Assembly (NCBI RefSeq): GCF_021800405.1
Contig: NZ_CP084550.1
Location: 2,914,001 to 2,978,000, forward strand
Direction of reading: 5' to 3'
DNA from: Arthrobacter sp. FW306-07-I
Lineage (GTDB): Bacteria; Actinomycetota; Actinomycetes; Actinomycetales; Micrococcaceae
Length of the DNA: 64,000 nt
The notes beneath the pieces were generated by a model. It had not been told where the DNA came from. It searched no databases and worked only from the letters and a program-made list of their open reading frames with translations. Below, in pieces: positions 26,457 through 35,210 of this stretch; the stretch's first letter is position 1, and the number at the start of each line of letters is the position of its first letter. A program made the translations under genes and the position numbers.

Positions 26457-27548
26457 TCAGCCGGCGAGCAGCTCCGCCACCCGCGGCGCCACCGCGGTAC
26501 CCATCAGTTCGATGGAGCGCATCATGGCCGCGTGCGGAAGCGGCCCATTGCTGTACTTGAGGTCGAAGCGGTCCACGCCGAGGTTCCGTTTGAGCCGGAC
26601 GATCTTTTGGGCCACCGTTTCCGGCGATCCAACGTAGAGGGCACCTTCCGTGGAGCAGAGGGCGTCAAACTCGCCCCGCCCCGCCGGCCCCCAACCGCGC
26701 TCGGCTCCCAGCTTGTTGCGCAGCTTCAGCCAGTGCGGGAACAGCTCTTCCCGGGCCTGTTCGTCGGTTTCGGCCACATGCCCCGGCGAGTGGGTGGCAA
26801 TCTGCTGCATCGGGTGCCCGTACTTGGCCATCGCCTCGCGGTAGAGATCCGCCAGGGGCCTGAAGGCCCGCGGCTGGCCGCCAATGATGGCGAAGATGAT
26901 CGGGTAGCCGTACTGGGCACAGCGGAGCACGGATTCGGGCGTTCCGCCCACCCCGATCCACGTTGGGAGCAGGTGGTGCTCCAGCGGCGGGTAGACGCTC
27001 AGGCCGGCGAGTGCGGGCCGGGTGCGGCCTTCCCAGTGCACGGGCTTTTGCGCCCGCACTTTGTCGAACAGCTCGAGTTTCTCCTCGAACAGGACCTCGT
27101 AGTCCGCCAGGTCCAGCCCGAACAGCGGAAAGGACTCCACGAACGATCCGCGGCCCAGCATCACTTCGGCGCGGCCGTTGGAGATGGCGTCCACCGTGGC
27201 GAACCGTTGGAAAACCCGGATGGGATCGTCGGAACTCAGGACCGTTACGGCGGAGCCCAGCCGGATGCGGGACGTCCGCGCCGCAGCGGCAGCCATGAAG
27301 ACCTCCGGCGCGGACACAGCGTAGTCCTTGCGGTGGTGCTCCCCCACGCTAAAGGCATGAAGCCCGACGGCGTCGGCCAGTTCCGCCTGCTCCAGCAGCT
27401 GGCGCAGGACCTCAGCGTGCCTTTGAGGACTGCCGTCGGGATTTTCGCCAACGTCGCCAAAGGTGTTCAGGCCCAGGAGGATCCGCTCCTCCCCCACCGG
27501 TGCGGTGGGTCCCGGTGCGGTGCGCCCAGCAGCAGGCCCGTCCGTCAT
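26457..27548 (-). CDS. LLM-class flavin-dependent oxidoreductase
   Basis: A 363-residue luciferase-like monooxygenase fold (TIM barrel) that would use FMN or F420. Seen are [51 protein letters not shown] and [20 protein letters not shown]. The substrate is not known. Its start overlaps the hemB stop by four bases (27545-27548), so it is translated together with haem genes. A link to haem or tetrapyrrole metabolism is possible but unproven. The first ten residues are Gly/Pro-rich, and the barrel begins near residue 20. Confidence 0.85.
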   Translation of the reverse strand: MTDGPAAGRTAPGPTAPVGEERILLGLNTFGDVGENPDGSPQRHAEVLRQLLEQAELADAVGLHAFSVGEHHRKDYAVSAPEVFMAAAAARTSRIRLGSAVTVLSSDDPIRVFQRFATVDAISNGRAEVMLGRGSFVESFPLFGLDLADYEVLFEEKLELFDKVRAQKPVHWEGRTRPALAGLSVYPPLEHHLLPTWIGVGGTPESVLRCAQYGYPIIFAIIGGQPRAFRPLADLYREAMAKYGHPMQQIATHSPGHVAETDEQAREELFPHWLKLRNKLGAERGWGPAGRGEFDALCSTEGALYVGSPETVAQKIVRLKRNLGVDRFDLKYSNGPLPHAAMMRSIELMGTAVAPRVAELLAG

Positions 27549-28528
27549 CGGGATTCCTTGAGCCAGCCGGCCAGTTCGGCTGCCCAGTAGGTGAGGACGG
27601 TGTGGGCGCCCGCGCGCCGGATGCCCAGCACGGATTCGGTGATGGCGGCCCGGCGGTCGATCCAGCCGTTGGCGGCGGCGGCTTCGATCATCGCGTACTC
27701 ACCGGAGATCTGGTACGCGGACACGGGCACGGGGCTCATCGCGGCCACATCCGCCACGATGTCCAGGTAGCTCATGGCCGGCTTGACCATGATGATGTCC
27801 GCACCTTCAGCGAGGTCGAGTTCGACCTCGCGCAGGGCTTCGGTGCGGTTGCCGGCGTCCATCTGGTAGGTCCGCCGGTCGCCCTTGAGCTGGGAGTCCA
27901 CGGCTTCGCGGAAGGGACCGTAAAACGCCGAGGCGTACTTTGCGGCGTAGGCGATGAGGGAGGTGTTGACGTGGCCGGCCTCGTCCAGGGCCGAGCGGAT
28001 CGCGGCGATCTGGCCGTCCATCATGCCCGAAGGGCCAAGCATGTGCGCCCCGGCCTCCGCTTGTGCAACGGCCATCCGGGCGTAGATCTCCACGGTGCGG
28101 TCATTGTCGACGTACCCGTCGGCGTCGAGCACTCCGCAGTGGCCGTGGTCGGTGAATTCGTCCAGGCACACGTCGCTCATGATCACCAGGTCGTCGCCCA
28201 CCTCGGCACGGACGTCCCGGATGGCCTTGTTCAGCACCCCGTCCGGGTCCAGCGCAGCCGAGCCTTCCGGGTCGCGGGTTTCCGGGATACCGAAGAGCAT
28301 GATGCCGCCGAGGCCGAGCCCAACGGCTTCCGCCGCGGCGCGCTTCAGGGTGTCGGTGGTGTGCTGGACCACCCCGGGCATCGACGTGATGGGGTTGGGT
28401 TCGGTGAGGCCTTCCCGAATGAAGGCCGGAAGGATGAGTTCGGCCGGTGCAAGGCGGGTTTCGGCGGTCATCCGGCGCATCGCGGGGGTAGTGCGCAGGC
28501 GGCGGGGGCGTTGGTTGGGGAAAGTCAT
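27545..28528 (-). CDS. hemB: Porphobilinogen synthase (5-aminolevulinate dehydratase)
   Basis: A 327-residue enzyme joining two 5-aminolevulinates into porphobilinogen. The start is the ATG at 28528 because AAGGACAG lies 5-6 bases upstream; a frame to 28546 lacks this. The Schiff-base lysines are in [13 protein letters not shown] and [12 protein letters not shown]. The metal-switch segment reads [14 protein letters not shown]. The first and last Cys of the zinc-type triad are present, but the middle Cys is Asp, a hybrid site between zinc- and magnesium-type enzymes. It lies between hemD (59-base gap) and the overlapping LLM oxidoreductase gene. Confidence 0.96.
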   Translation of the reverse strand: MTFPNQRPRRLRTTPAMRRMTAETRLAPAELILPAFIREGLTEPNPITSMPGVVQHTTDTLKRAAAEAVGLGLGGIMLFGIPETRDPEGSAALDPDGVLNKAIRDVRAEVGDDLVIMSDVCLDEFTDHGHCGVLDADGYVDNDRTVEIYARMAVAQAEAGAHMLGPSGMMDGQIAAIRSALDEAGHVNTSLIAYAAKYASAFYGPFREAVDSQLKGDRRTYQMDAGNRTEALREVELDLAEGADIIMVKPAMSYLDIVADVAAMSPVPVSAYQISGEYAMIEAAAANGWIDRRAAITESVLGIRRAGAHTVLTYWAAELAGWLKESR

Positions 28529-28587
28529 GGATCCTGTCCTTCGCATTGGTGGTGAAGCCTTTTTGGAGGTAAACGTGCCGGTCCCGG

Positions 28588-29469
28588 TCAGGGCGGGTTG
28601 AGTGCTTTGGCCACGGCCGCCACCAGCCCGTCCGGCGTCGGCTCAGCCGCCACCGCCGCCACGTCCAGGCCCAGGGCGGCGGCCTGGTCCGCCGTCGAGC
28701 GTCCTATGGCCACCAGCCTGCAAGCCGCCAGCGGCCCCAGCACAGCGATCCGCCGGACGGCGCTCGGGGAGGCCGCGATCACGGCGGCGATCTTTCCGGC
28801 CGCGATCTCTGCCGAGGCGGCTTCAGGCGTCAGGAGGGAGTACGACGGCGGTTGCGGGCCGGCGTCGCCGTCCTCCGGATGCACGCCGAGCCTTCGCTCC
28901 GCTGCCGCCGGGTAGTCAACGGTGCGGTAGGCGGTTACCGCCTCAACGGCACTGCCCGCCGCTGTCAGGCCTTCCGCCAGGGTGGGTGCGGCAATGTCCG
29001 CCTGGGGCAGGAACACTGTGCCGCCGCCGGGCCACACAGCAAGCAGGCCGGCAGCAGACTGCTCGGCGTCCGGCGTGAGGGTTACCTGAACTCCGCCCGA
29101 GTCCAGCAGGCGGCGTGTTGCCGGACCGATGGCGGCGACCTGCGTACCGGAAGAAACCATCTGGTCCATGCGCAGGCCACGTTCGGCCGCCTTTTCCATC
29201 AGGACGTGCACGGTGGTGGCACTGCTGACCACCAGCCAGTCGAAGGCACCCGCTGCCAGGGCGTCGCAGGCGACATCCAGCGCGTGCTGGTCCGGGGCCC
29301 GTTCGAAGTCGATGAGCGGAAGCAGAACCGGCGAGGCACCGGCTTCCTGCAGTGCCGCGACCAGGTCTGCGGAGCGTTCGGGGCTGCGCGTGACCAGGAC
29401 CCGGACTCCGCCGGGCAGCTTGCCGCCGTTCGGGTGGTTCTGTCCGGATCTACTGGAAGGCTGCGTCAT
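28588..29469 (-). CDS. hemD: Uroporphyrinogen-III synthase
   Basis: A 293-residue enzyme that closes hydroxymethylbilane into uroporphyrinogen III. The start is the ATG at 29469, 7 bases after the hemC stop; the frame open to 29559 is inside hemC. The two-domain HemD fold is recognisable from [57 protein letters not shown] and [16 protein letters not shown]. HemD sequences are poorly conserved, so the position after hemC is part of the argument. Confidence 0.9.
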   Translation of the reverse strand: MTQPSSRSGQNHPNGGKLPGGVRVLVTRSPERSADLVAALQEAGASPVLLPLIDFERAPDQHALDVACDALAAGAFDWLVVSSATTVHVLMEKAAERGLRMDQMVSSGTQVAAIGPATRRLLDSGGVQVTLTPDAEQSAAGLLAVWPGGGTVFLPQADIAAPTLAEGLTAAGSAVEAVTAYRTVDYPAAAERRLGVHPEDGDAGPQPPSYSLLTPEAASAEIAAGKIAAVIAASPSAVRRIAVLGPLAACRLVAIGRSTADQAAALGLDVAAVAAEPTPDGLVAAVAKALNPP

Positions 29470-29476
29470 TGCCAGG

Positions 29477-30475
29477 TCAGGACGCCTGCAGGTCTGCGAT
29501 GTCGGCGGCTCCGGCGGCGAGGAGGGCTTCGGCCAGTTCGATTCCCAGCAGGGTGGCACCGACTTCTGTCAGCCCGTCCGTGGCGCGCCTGTCCCGCACC
29601 ATGTCCGTTCCGTCGACGGCGCACACCACGGCCTCCAGATGCAGCATGCTGCCCTTCCGGTAGGCGTAGGCGCCGACGGGGGCTGCACACCCTGCCTCGA
29701 GCCGGGCCAGCAGCGCGCGTTCGGCGGTGACGGCGAGACGGGTGTCGGGGTCATCCAGCGCGGCCAGGGCCTGGGCCAGGACGGCCCGGGAGCCCTCGCT
29801 TGATCCCGGCTTTGGCGGGGCGTCGGCCGTGCGGCACTCGATGGCCAGGGATCCCTGGCCGGCGGCGGGCAGCATGACGTCGGTTTCGAGGTACTCAGTG
29901 ACGGCGTCCAGCCTGCCGATCCGCTCCAGGCCGGCGGCGGCGAGGACCACAGCATCCAGGTCGCAGGACTTGCCGGGCACCACCTGGTCGGTGGAGTTGC
30001 CGGGCAACCCGGGGACACGGCCCAGGCGGGTATCGACGTTGCCGCGGATATCCACGATGTCCAGGTCCGCACGGGCGGCGCGCAACTGGGCTGCGCGGCG
30101 GGGCGAACCTGTGCCGACGCGGGCACCGGTCGGCAGGTCTGCCAGCTTGAACCCGTCGCGGGCGCACAGGACGTCGCGGACATCCACCCGGCGCGGGGTG
30201 GCGGCGAGAGCCAACCCTACCGCTGCCCCGGTGGGCAGGTCCTTGAGCGAGTGAACGGCCACGTCGCACTCATCGCGCAGCAGCGCGTCGCGCAGGGCAG
30301 CAACAAACACGCCCGTGCCGCCCATCTGGGACAGCGACCCCGTGAGGACGTCGCCGTCGGTGCGGACGTGCACCAGTTCCACCGGGAAACCTCCGACGGC
30401 GGCCAGCTGGTCTGCGGTCTGCTGGGTCTGGGTGAGCGCCAGCTTGCTGGCGCGGGTTCCGATCCGGACCGTCAC
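29477..30475 (-). CDS. hemC: Hydroxymethylbilane synthase (porphobilinogen deaminase)
   Basis: A 332-residue enzyme polymerising four porphobilinogens. I chose the GTG at 30475, which overlaps the hemH stop as GTGA and puts VRIGTRASKLALTQT at the N-terminus; the frame to 30586 is antisense-like Arg/His-rich sequence. Seen are VHSLKDLPTG, RIGTGSPRRAAQL-like ARVGTGSPRRAAQL, and the dipyrromethane-cofactor Cys in LEAGCAAPVGAYA. It sits between hemH and hemD. Confidence 0.95.
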   Translation of the reverse strand: MTVRIGTRASKLALTQTQQTADQLAAVGGFPVELVHVRTDGDVLTGSLSQMGGTGVFVAALRDALLRDECDVAVHSLKDLPTGAAVGLALAATPRRVDVRDVLCARDGFKLADLPTGARVGTGSPRRAAQLRAARADLDIVDIRGNVDTRLGRVPGLPGNSTDQVVPGKSCDLDAVVLAAAGLERIGRLDAVTEYLETDVMLPAAGQGSLAIECRTADAPPKPGSSEGSRAVLAQALAALDDPDTRLAVTAERALLARLEAGCAAPVGAYAYRKGSMLHLEAVVCAVDGTDMVRDRRATDGLTEVGATLLGIELAEALLAAGAADIADLQAS

Positions 30476-31713
30476 AGCTGGTCCGTTTTCCCGGCTGCGT
30501 CGGCAGGGTACGGATCGTGGCCGGTGCCGACGGTGGTGTCTGCCCCTGCGATGGTGGGCTTTTCGCCGCGGAAGTTGGCGCAGCATCCCGGCCGGCAGAC
30601 GTCGTACCAGGGGCCAAGGTCCGTGACGGCCGGCCGGTCGGCGATGTTGTTGGCAACGGTGCGTTCACAGATCAGGTCCACCAGGCCGTCGACGAATTTC
30701 CGGTGCGTCCCGGGCGTGGGGACGCGGGTGGCGGCCAGGCCCAGGTTGGCGCAGGTTTCCATCGCCTCGGTGTCCAGATCCCAGACAACTTCCATGTGGT
30801 CGCTGACGAAGCCGAGGGGAACAATGACGATGCCCTTGACGCCCTGACCGGCAAGCTCCTCGATGGCGTCGTTGATGTCCGGTTCCAGCCACGGCACGTG
30901 CGGGGCACCGGAACGTGACTGGTACACCAGGGACCACGGTGCGCTCTGCCCGGATTCGTCCTTGACCTTGTCCATGACGGCGCCTGCGTTGGCGAGGTGC
31001 TGGGCCACGTAGGCGGACCCTTCCTCGAACTCGCGCGGCTCCCCCTCGGACCGGCCCGCGGCCTCGGCGTCCCGGGTGGGGATGGAGTGGGTGGCGAACA
31101 GGACGTGGATCGGGGCGTCCGGCGTACCCGCTTCCGCGAGCTTGGCGCGGACGTCGGCCAGGCCGGCGGCGGTGCCTTCCACGAACGGCTCCACGAAGCC
31201 GGGGTGGTCGAAGTACTGGCGGACCTTGTCCACTTCCAGGCGGCCGTCCAGGCCAGTCTCCGTCAGCGCCATGCCGATGTCCTCGCGGTATTGGCGGCAG
31301 CTGGAGTAGCAGGAGTAGGCACTGGTGGTGAGCATCAGCACCCGGCGGTGGCCGGCGTCGTACGCTTCCTGCAGGGTTTCCGGGATGTAGGGCGCCCAGT
31401 TGCGGTTGCCCCACAGGACCGGCAGGTCGATGCCGCGGGCAGCGAGTTCGGCTTCCAGCGCTGCCTTGAGCTCGCGGTTCTGCTGGTTGATGGGGCTGAC
31501 GCCGCCGTTGGCGCGGTAATGGTGCGAGACTTCCTCAAGCCGCTCGTCCGGAATCCCCCGGCCGCGGGTGACGTTGCGGAGGAAAGGAATGACGTCCTCC
31601 TGCCCTTCCGGACCGCCGAAGGAGGCGAGCAGGACGGCGTCGTAATTCTTGGGCGCCATGCGGCCGGCCTCGGTCACCGGGTTGACGGCGGTTGCCTGCT
31701 GCTCCGGGCTCAT
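30472..31713 (-). CDS. hemH: Coproporphyrin ferrochelatase
   Basis: A 413-residue chelatase that inserts ferrous iron into coproporphyrin III in the actinobacterial route (also called CpfC). Seen are LLASFGGPEGQEDVIPFLRNV, the active-site His in VLFATHSIPTRD, and VVWDLDTEAMETCANLG. The C-terminus carries WYDVCRPGCCANF, and with an earlier Cys (DLICERT) this could ligate the [2Fe-2S] cluster known in several actinobacterial ferrochelatases. The start overlaps the hemQ stop by four bases (31710-31713) and its stop overlaps the hemC start. HemQ next to it supports coproporphyrin, not protoporphyrin, as substrate. Confidence 0.95.
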   Translation of the reverse strand: MSPEQQATAVNPVTEAGRMAPKNYDAVLLASFGGPEGQEDVIPFLRNVTRGRGIPDERLEEVSHHYRANGGVSPINQQNRELKAALEAELAARGIDLPVLWGNRNWAPYIPETLQEAYDAGHRRVLMLTTSAYSCYSSCRQYREDIGMALTETGLDGRLEVDKVRQYFDHPGFVEPFVEGTAAGLADVRAKLAEAGTPDAPIHVLFATHSIPTRDAEAAGRSEGEPREFEEGSAYVAQHLANAGAVMDKVKDESGQSAPWSLVYQSRSGAPHVPWLEPDINDAIEELAGQGVKGIVIVPLGFVSDHMEVVWDLDTEAMETCANLGLAATRVPTPGTHRKFVDGLVDLICERTVANNIADRPAVTDLGPWYDVCRPGCCANFRGEKPTIAGADTTVGTGHDPYPADAAGKTDQL

Positions 31714-32411
31714 GCCAGCACCTCGGCAACCTCGTCGGCGGAGATCCGGCGTCCGGTGTAGAACGGGACTTCTTCACGGACGTGGTTGCGGGCCTCCGTG
31801 GCACGCAGGTGGCGCATCAGGTCCACCAGGTCCACCAACTCCGGCGCCTCCAGGCCCAGGATCCATTCCCAGTCACCCAGCGCGAAGGAAGACACGGTGT
31901 TGGAGATGACCTGCGGGAAGTCACGTCCCAGCAGGCCGTGGTCGCGGAGCATCTTGCCGCGCTCGGCCTCCGGCAGGATGTACCACTCATAGGAGCGCAC
32001 GAACGGGTAGACACAGAGCCACTCGGCGGGAGCTACGCCCCGGGAGTAGGCGGGGGTGTGGTTCTTGGCGAACTCGGCCTCGCGGTGCACGCCCATGGCG
32101 GACCAGACAATCTCAGTGCCGGCAAAGAGGGTGCTGCGGCGGATGTCGCGGATGGCCTGCTGCAGCGCTTCCGGCTTGGAACCGTGGAGCCACACCATGA
32201 CGTCGGCGTCGGCGCGCATGGCTGAGACGTCGTAGCTGCCCCGGTGCGTCACGCCGGCAGCGGCGAGCCGCTCCAGCAGTGCTTCAAAGTCGGCGGCGGC
32301 GTCGGCGCTGCGGACCACTGATTCCGACCGCTTGAAGACCGTCCAAAGGGTAAAGAACTGCTCGGCTGATTCTTCGGTTTTAGTGACAGATTCGGCAGAA
32401 GTGTGGCTCAT
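31710..32411 (-). CDS. hemQ: Coproheme decarboxylase HemQ (ChdC)
   Basis: A 233-residue chlorite-dismutase-fold enzyme that oxidatively decarboxylates coproheme to haem b, the last step of the coproporphyrin pathway. The segment YPFVRSYEWYILP holds the catalytic Tyr. The haem-ligand region SAMGVHREAEFAKNH and ALGDWEWILGLEAPELVDLV fit the family. It overlaps hemH by ATGA. The leader 32412-32524 carries an 8-bp inverted repeat 45 bases upstream of the start. This gene decides that the pathway is coproporphyrin-dependent. Confidence 0.96.
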   Translation of the reverse strand: MSHTSAESVTKTEESAEQFFTLWTVFKRSESVVRSADAAADFEALLERLAAAGVTHRGSYDVSAMRADADVMVWLHGSKPEALQQAIRDIRRSTLFAGTEIVWSAMGVHREAEFAKNHTPAYSRGVAPAEWLCVYPFVRSYEWYILPEAERGKMLRDHGLLGRDFPQVISNTVSSFALGDWEWILGLEAPELVDLVDLMRHLRATEARNHVREEVPFYTGRRISADEVAEVLA

Positions 32412-32455
32412 GGTTACAAGTTTGCCCCCTCCCCGCCTCCAAGACGAAACCGAAG

Positions 32456-32476
32456 ACTTCTACAGCACGTAGAAGT
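32456..32476. promoter_or_regulatory. Palindrome upstream of hemQ, candidate operator
   Basis: ACTTCTAC (32456-32463) and GTAGAAGT (32469-32476) are exact inverted repeats with a 5-base centre, 45 bases before the hemQ ATG and 49 after the preceding gene. The size and position fit a dimeric repressor site. It is too weak a stem for a terminator. No regulator is assigned. Confidence 0.45.
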
Positions 32477-32524
32477 GAGCAAAGTCACATTTGGCAGTGC
32501 AGCAGGCAGTCTCCAGGAGGACTG

Positions 32525-33595
32525 CTAGAGGCGGCGCATGCGCAGGAATACCAGCCCTGCCGCGGCCCCCACGCCGACCAGTCCAGCCCCCAGCCACACC
32601 ATGGCACCGGGCACGTCCGGCAGCGGTCCGGTGGATGAAACGGCCCGGCCCGGCTCCGCGGGCTCACCGGCAGCCTGCGGGGCACGGGTGGGCAGGGACT
32701 GGCGGGCGTTGATGGACAGGGCGGCGGGGAGATCAGTCGGCAGCACCGGAGCCGATGCGGTCACAGGATCCGAAGATGCTTGGCTCGCGTCGGCCGCGGT
32801 AGATCCCGCAATGCCGGAAGCGGCTGCCCCTGGCATTCCTGCCGCCCCCGCCGTACCAGTCCCGGATGCCTGTGCTCCGCCGGCGTGTGCTACAGCCAGT
32901 GGGTCGGTTCCCGATGCGCCCGATGGAGGAACCGGTGCTGGGGCCTGCGCGCCTGCTCCAACCGGGGCGCCCACAGCAGGGGCGGTGCCGGATGCAGGCG
33001 ACCTGCCGGGTGCAGGGGCAGTGCCTGGCACGGAGGCCGCGGAAGGCCCGGCCTCAGTTGGCGATCCGGGCGAGGCCGGCACTGGAGAAGACGGTGCCGG
33101 AGAAGATGTGGCCGTAGGCGCGCTGGCCTGCCCGCCCGTAACCAGCGGCGTGCCTGAGACGATCGGGAGCGGAAGGTCGGGAAGTGGAAGTGCCGTCATG
33201 GAGGCGGCGGCTGTGGCCCGAGCCGTTGCCGTGGGTATGGCGGTGGACAGGGACACCGTCACGGCTGGACGCAACACCCCAGGCACTGCGGGGAGGGCGG
33301 GAGCCGTCGGACGCTGGGCGTCGGCGGCAGGCATCTTCCCATCCCCCTCTGAACCGCGCTGAACCGTCATGGCCTCCTGGTGTGGGGCGACACCCGCATC
33401 AGCAGTTGCCACCGGGGACGCCTGCACCGGCGGGTCCTGGGGAGTGGAAACTGCATCGTCAGCCAATGCTGCCTGGACGCCGGCGGAAAGAACCAGTACC
33501 GCTCCGACGGCCGCTGCTGCGGTGCCGCGTCGAAGTCCCCCATGGATACCGGTCCGGGACAGTGAAAGCTCGGACCTGTTTGAAACCATAGTCAT
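32525..33595 (-). CDS. Secreted Ala/Pro/Ser-rich protein with C-terminal membrane anchor
   Basis: A 356-residue protein I do not recognise. The N-terminus is a signal peptide (basic RTGIHGGLRRG, hydrophobic core AAAAVGAVLVLSAGVQAALA, likely cleavage before DDAVS). About 280 residues of low-complexity Ala/Pro/Ser/Thr/Gly follow, with no enzyme motif and no cysteines. The end is a hydrophobic helix (AMVWLGAGLVGVGAAAGLVF) with a basic tail RMRRL, like a wall-anchored protein. A VSSTG precedes it where an LPxTG-type sortase motif would sit, but the LP is missing. It lies between hemY and hemQ on the same strand, separated from both by about 100 bases with a hairpin upstream and a palindrome downstream, so it may be regulated on its own. 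Confidence 0.75.
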   Translation of the reverse strand: MTMVSNRSELSLSRTGIHGGLRRGTAAAAVGAVLVLSAGVQAALADDAVSTPQDPPVQASPVATADAGVAPHQEAMTVQRGSEGDGKMPAADAQRPTAPALPAVPGVLRPAVTVSLSTAIPTATARATAAASMTALPLPDLPLPIVSGTPLVTGGQASAPTATSSPAPSSPVPASPGSPTEAGPSAASVPGTAPAPGRSPASGTAPAVGAPVGAGAQAPAPVPPSGASGTDPLAVAHAGGAQASGTGTAGAAGMPGAAASGIAGSTAADASQASSDPVTASAPVLPTDLPAALSINARQSLPTRAPQAAGEPAEPGRAVSSTGPLPDVPGAMVWLGAGLVGVGAAAGLVFLRMRRL

Positions 33596-33611
33596 CGACC
33601 CTAACCAGAAT

Positions 33612-33642
33612 GGTGGGCCGTTTGAAAACCGGAAGGCCCACC
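33612..33642 (-). terminator. Intercistronic hairpin between hemY and the secreted-protein gene
   Basis: GGTGGGCC (33612-33619) pairs with GGCCCACC (33635-33642), and the intervening CGTTT/AAACCG can extend it with a bulge. There is no U-run. It may attenuate hemE-hemY transcription before the secreted-protein gene. Confidence 0.45.
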
Positions 33643-33700
33643 GGGGTGTGCGCTGGACAGCTCCAGAATCCCGGGGTGGCCGGTTGACCAGCAGCGATGC

Positions 33701-35206
33701 TCAGGCGGCGGCCAGTTGGCCAATTTGCTCACGTGTGTCGGCGACCACGGCAGCCAGTCCGTTCCCGGCCACCCAGCCGCCAACGACGGCCAGCCCGCCG
33801 GCAGCCGTGCAGGCCTTGCGGATTTCCGCTGCCCGCGCGCGGTGGCCCACGGCCGCGAACGGCAGGGCTCCGCGCCAGCGGACCACGTCCCAGCCCTGCA
33901 CGTCCTCCTCCGCGATCCGGACAGTGAGGAGCCCGGAGGCGTCACGGAGGGCAGCCGCAAAAAGCTCATCATCAGTTTCGGGGCCGCCCGGCTGCACCGT
34001 TGTTTCGGATGGCGATGCCGCTGCCGGGGCAGGTTCGCCGTCCATCCGGCCGTAGGAGAGGCGCACCACGTGCCTCCCCGGACCGGCGGCAGCAGCGAGC
34101 CAGTCCCATTTGCCGGTGGCATGCGTCAGGGCCTTAGCCTGGACCCCAGGCGTTTGCGGGGCCACCAGGATTCCGGTTCCACGCGGCCTTGCGTCCAGGT
34201 CCGGTTTATCCAGGACCAGCGTCACGAGCTTGACGTCCGGCCCGGAGGCGGGCTTTTTCCCTGCGATGGCAGGAACCGCACCTTCCAGGAGTTCGACGGC
34301 GGCGGGTCCGTCCACGGCCATGACCAGCAAGGCGGCGCTATAGGAAGTTCCGGGCGCTTCGACGCGCCAGCCGTCCCGGGTGCGGGCGACAGCCGTGGCG
34401 GCAGTGCCCGGCAGCAGCGTCACGCCCAGGCGCTGGAGATCCGATACCAGGGCATCCACCAGGGTGTGCATGCCGCCTTCGAGGCCGGCCACGGCGGAAC
34501 CTGCCTTGGCCGGCTTACCAGGCTGCGGTGACTGTCCTTGCTGTGCCTGCTGGGCGGCCGGAGCACCGGCGCGGCGGCGTTGCGCCAACACCGCGGCAGC
34601 GAGCGAACCGTGTTTCCGCAGGCCTGCACGCAGGCCCGGAGCCACCATGTCGACGTCGAGCAGCCCGGGGTCGGCCGAGTGCACGCCGCCCACCACCGGC
34701 GAGACGAGCCGCTCCAGCACCCGCGAGCCCATCCGGGCCCGGACCAGGGCGGCCACGCTGGTAACACCCGCACCGGCGCCTACGGAGGCAGGCAGGAAGC
34801 GGTCCAGGGAGGCGCGCAACGAGCCAAGCATGCCCAGGGTGCGGCGAACCTCAGGATCCCAGGGGTTCGCCGGGATGCCCAGGACTCCTGTCCTGGGCAG
34901 TTCGCGGGGCCCGTCCGGAAGCTGCACCCACGCACCGCCTGGCCTTGGAGGAACGATCTTTTCGCCCAGGCCGAGCTCTACACAGAGCCGGGCAACGGCG
35001 TCGGACCTTGTGGCGAACGACTCGGCGCCGCTGTCCAGCGTGAGCCCGGCAACCGTGTGGCTGCCCACGCAGCCGCCCCACGCCGTCCCCGCTTCAAGGA
35101 CGGTCACCTCATAACCGGCCGCGGCAAGTTCCCGGGCCGACAGGAGCCCGGAGATTCCGCCGCCCACCACCAGTGCCGGGCCGGGCGCCGCCGGAGAGCT
35201 GCCCAT
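33701..35206 (-). CDS. hemY: Coproporphyrinogen/protoporphyrinogen oxidase (HemY type)
   Basis: A 501-residue FAD flavoenzyme oxidising coproporphyrinogen III to coproporphyrin III (the CgoX role) with oxygen. The dinucleotide fold is ALVVGGGISGLLSARELAAAGYEVTVLEAG. LDSGAESFATRSD and RLVSPVVGGVHSADPGLLDVDMVAP are family segments, and VVGGWVAGNGLAAVVADT is the C-terminal FAD contact. An insert of about 25 residues, Gln/Ala rich (QQAQQGQSPQPGKPAKAG), lies near residues 215-240. The gene starts 4 bases after the hemE stop, so the two are co-translated. Confidence 0.94.
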   Translation of the reverse strand: MGSSPAAPGPALVVGGGISGLLSARELAAAGYEVTVLEAGTAWGGCVGSHTVAGLTLDSGAESFATRSDAVARLCVELGLGEKIVPPRPGGAWVQLPDGPRELPRTGVLGIPANPWDPEVRRTLGMLGSLRASLDRFLPASVGAGAGVTSVAALVRARMGSRVLERLVSPVVGGVHSADPGLLDVDMVAPGLRAGLRKHGSLAAAVLAQRRRAGAPAAQQAQQGQSPQPGKPAKAGSAVAGLEGGMHTLVDALVSDLQRLGVTLLPGTAATAVARTRDGWRVEAPGTSYSAALLVMAVDGPAAVELLEGAVPAIAGKKPASGPDVKLVTLVLDKPDLDARPRGTGILVAPQTPGVQAKALTHATGKWDWLAAAAGPGRHVVRLSYGRMDGEPAPAAASPSETTVQPGGPETDDELFAAALRDASGLLTVRIAEEDVQGWDVVRWRGALPFAAVGHRARAAEIRKACTAAGGLAVVGGWVAGNGLAAVVADTREQIGQLAAA

Positions 35207-35210
35207 GGGT

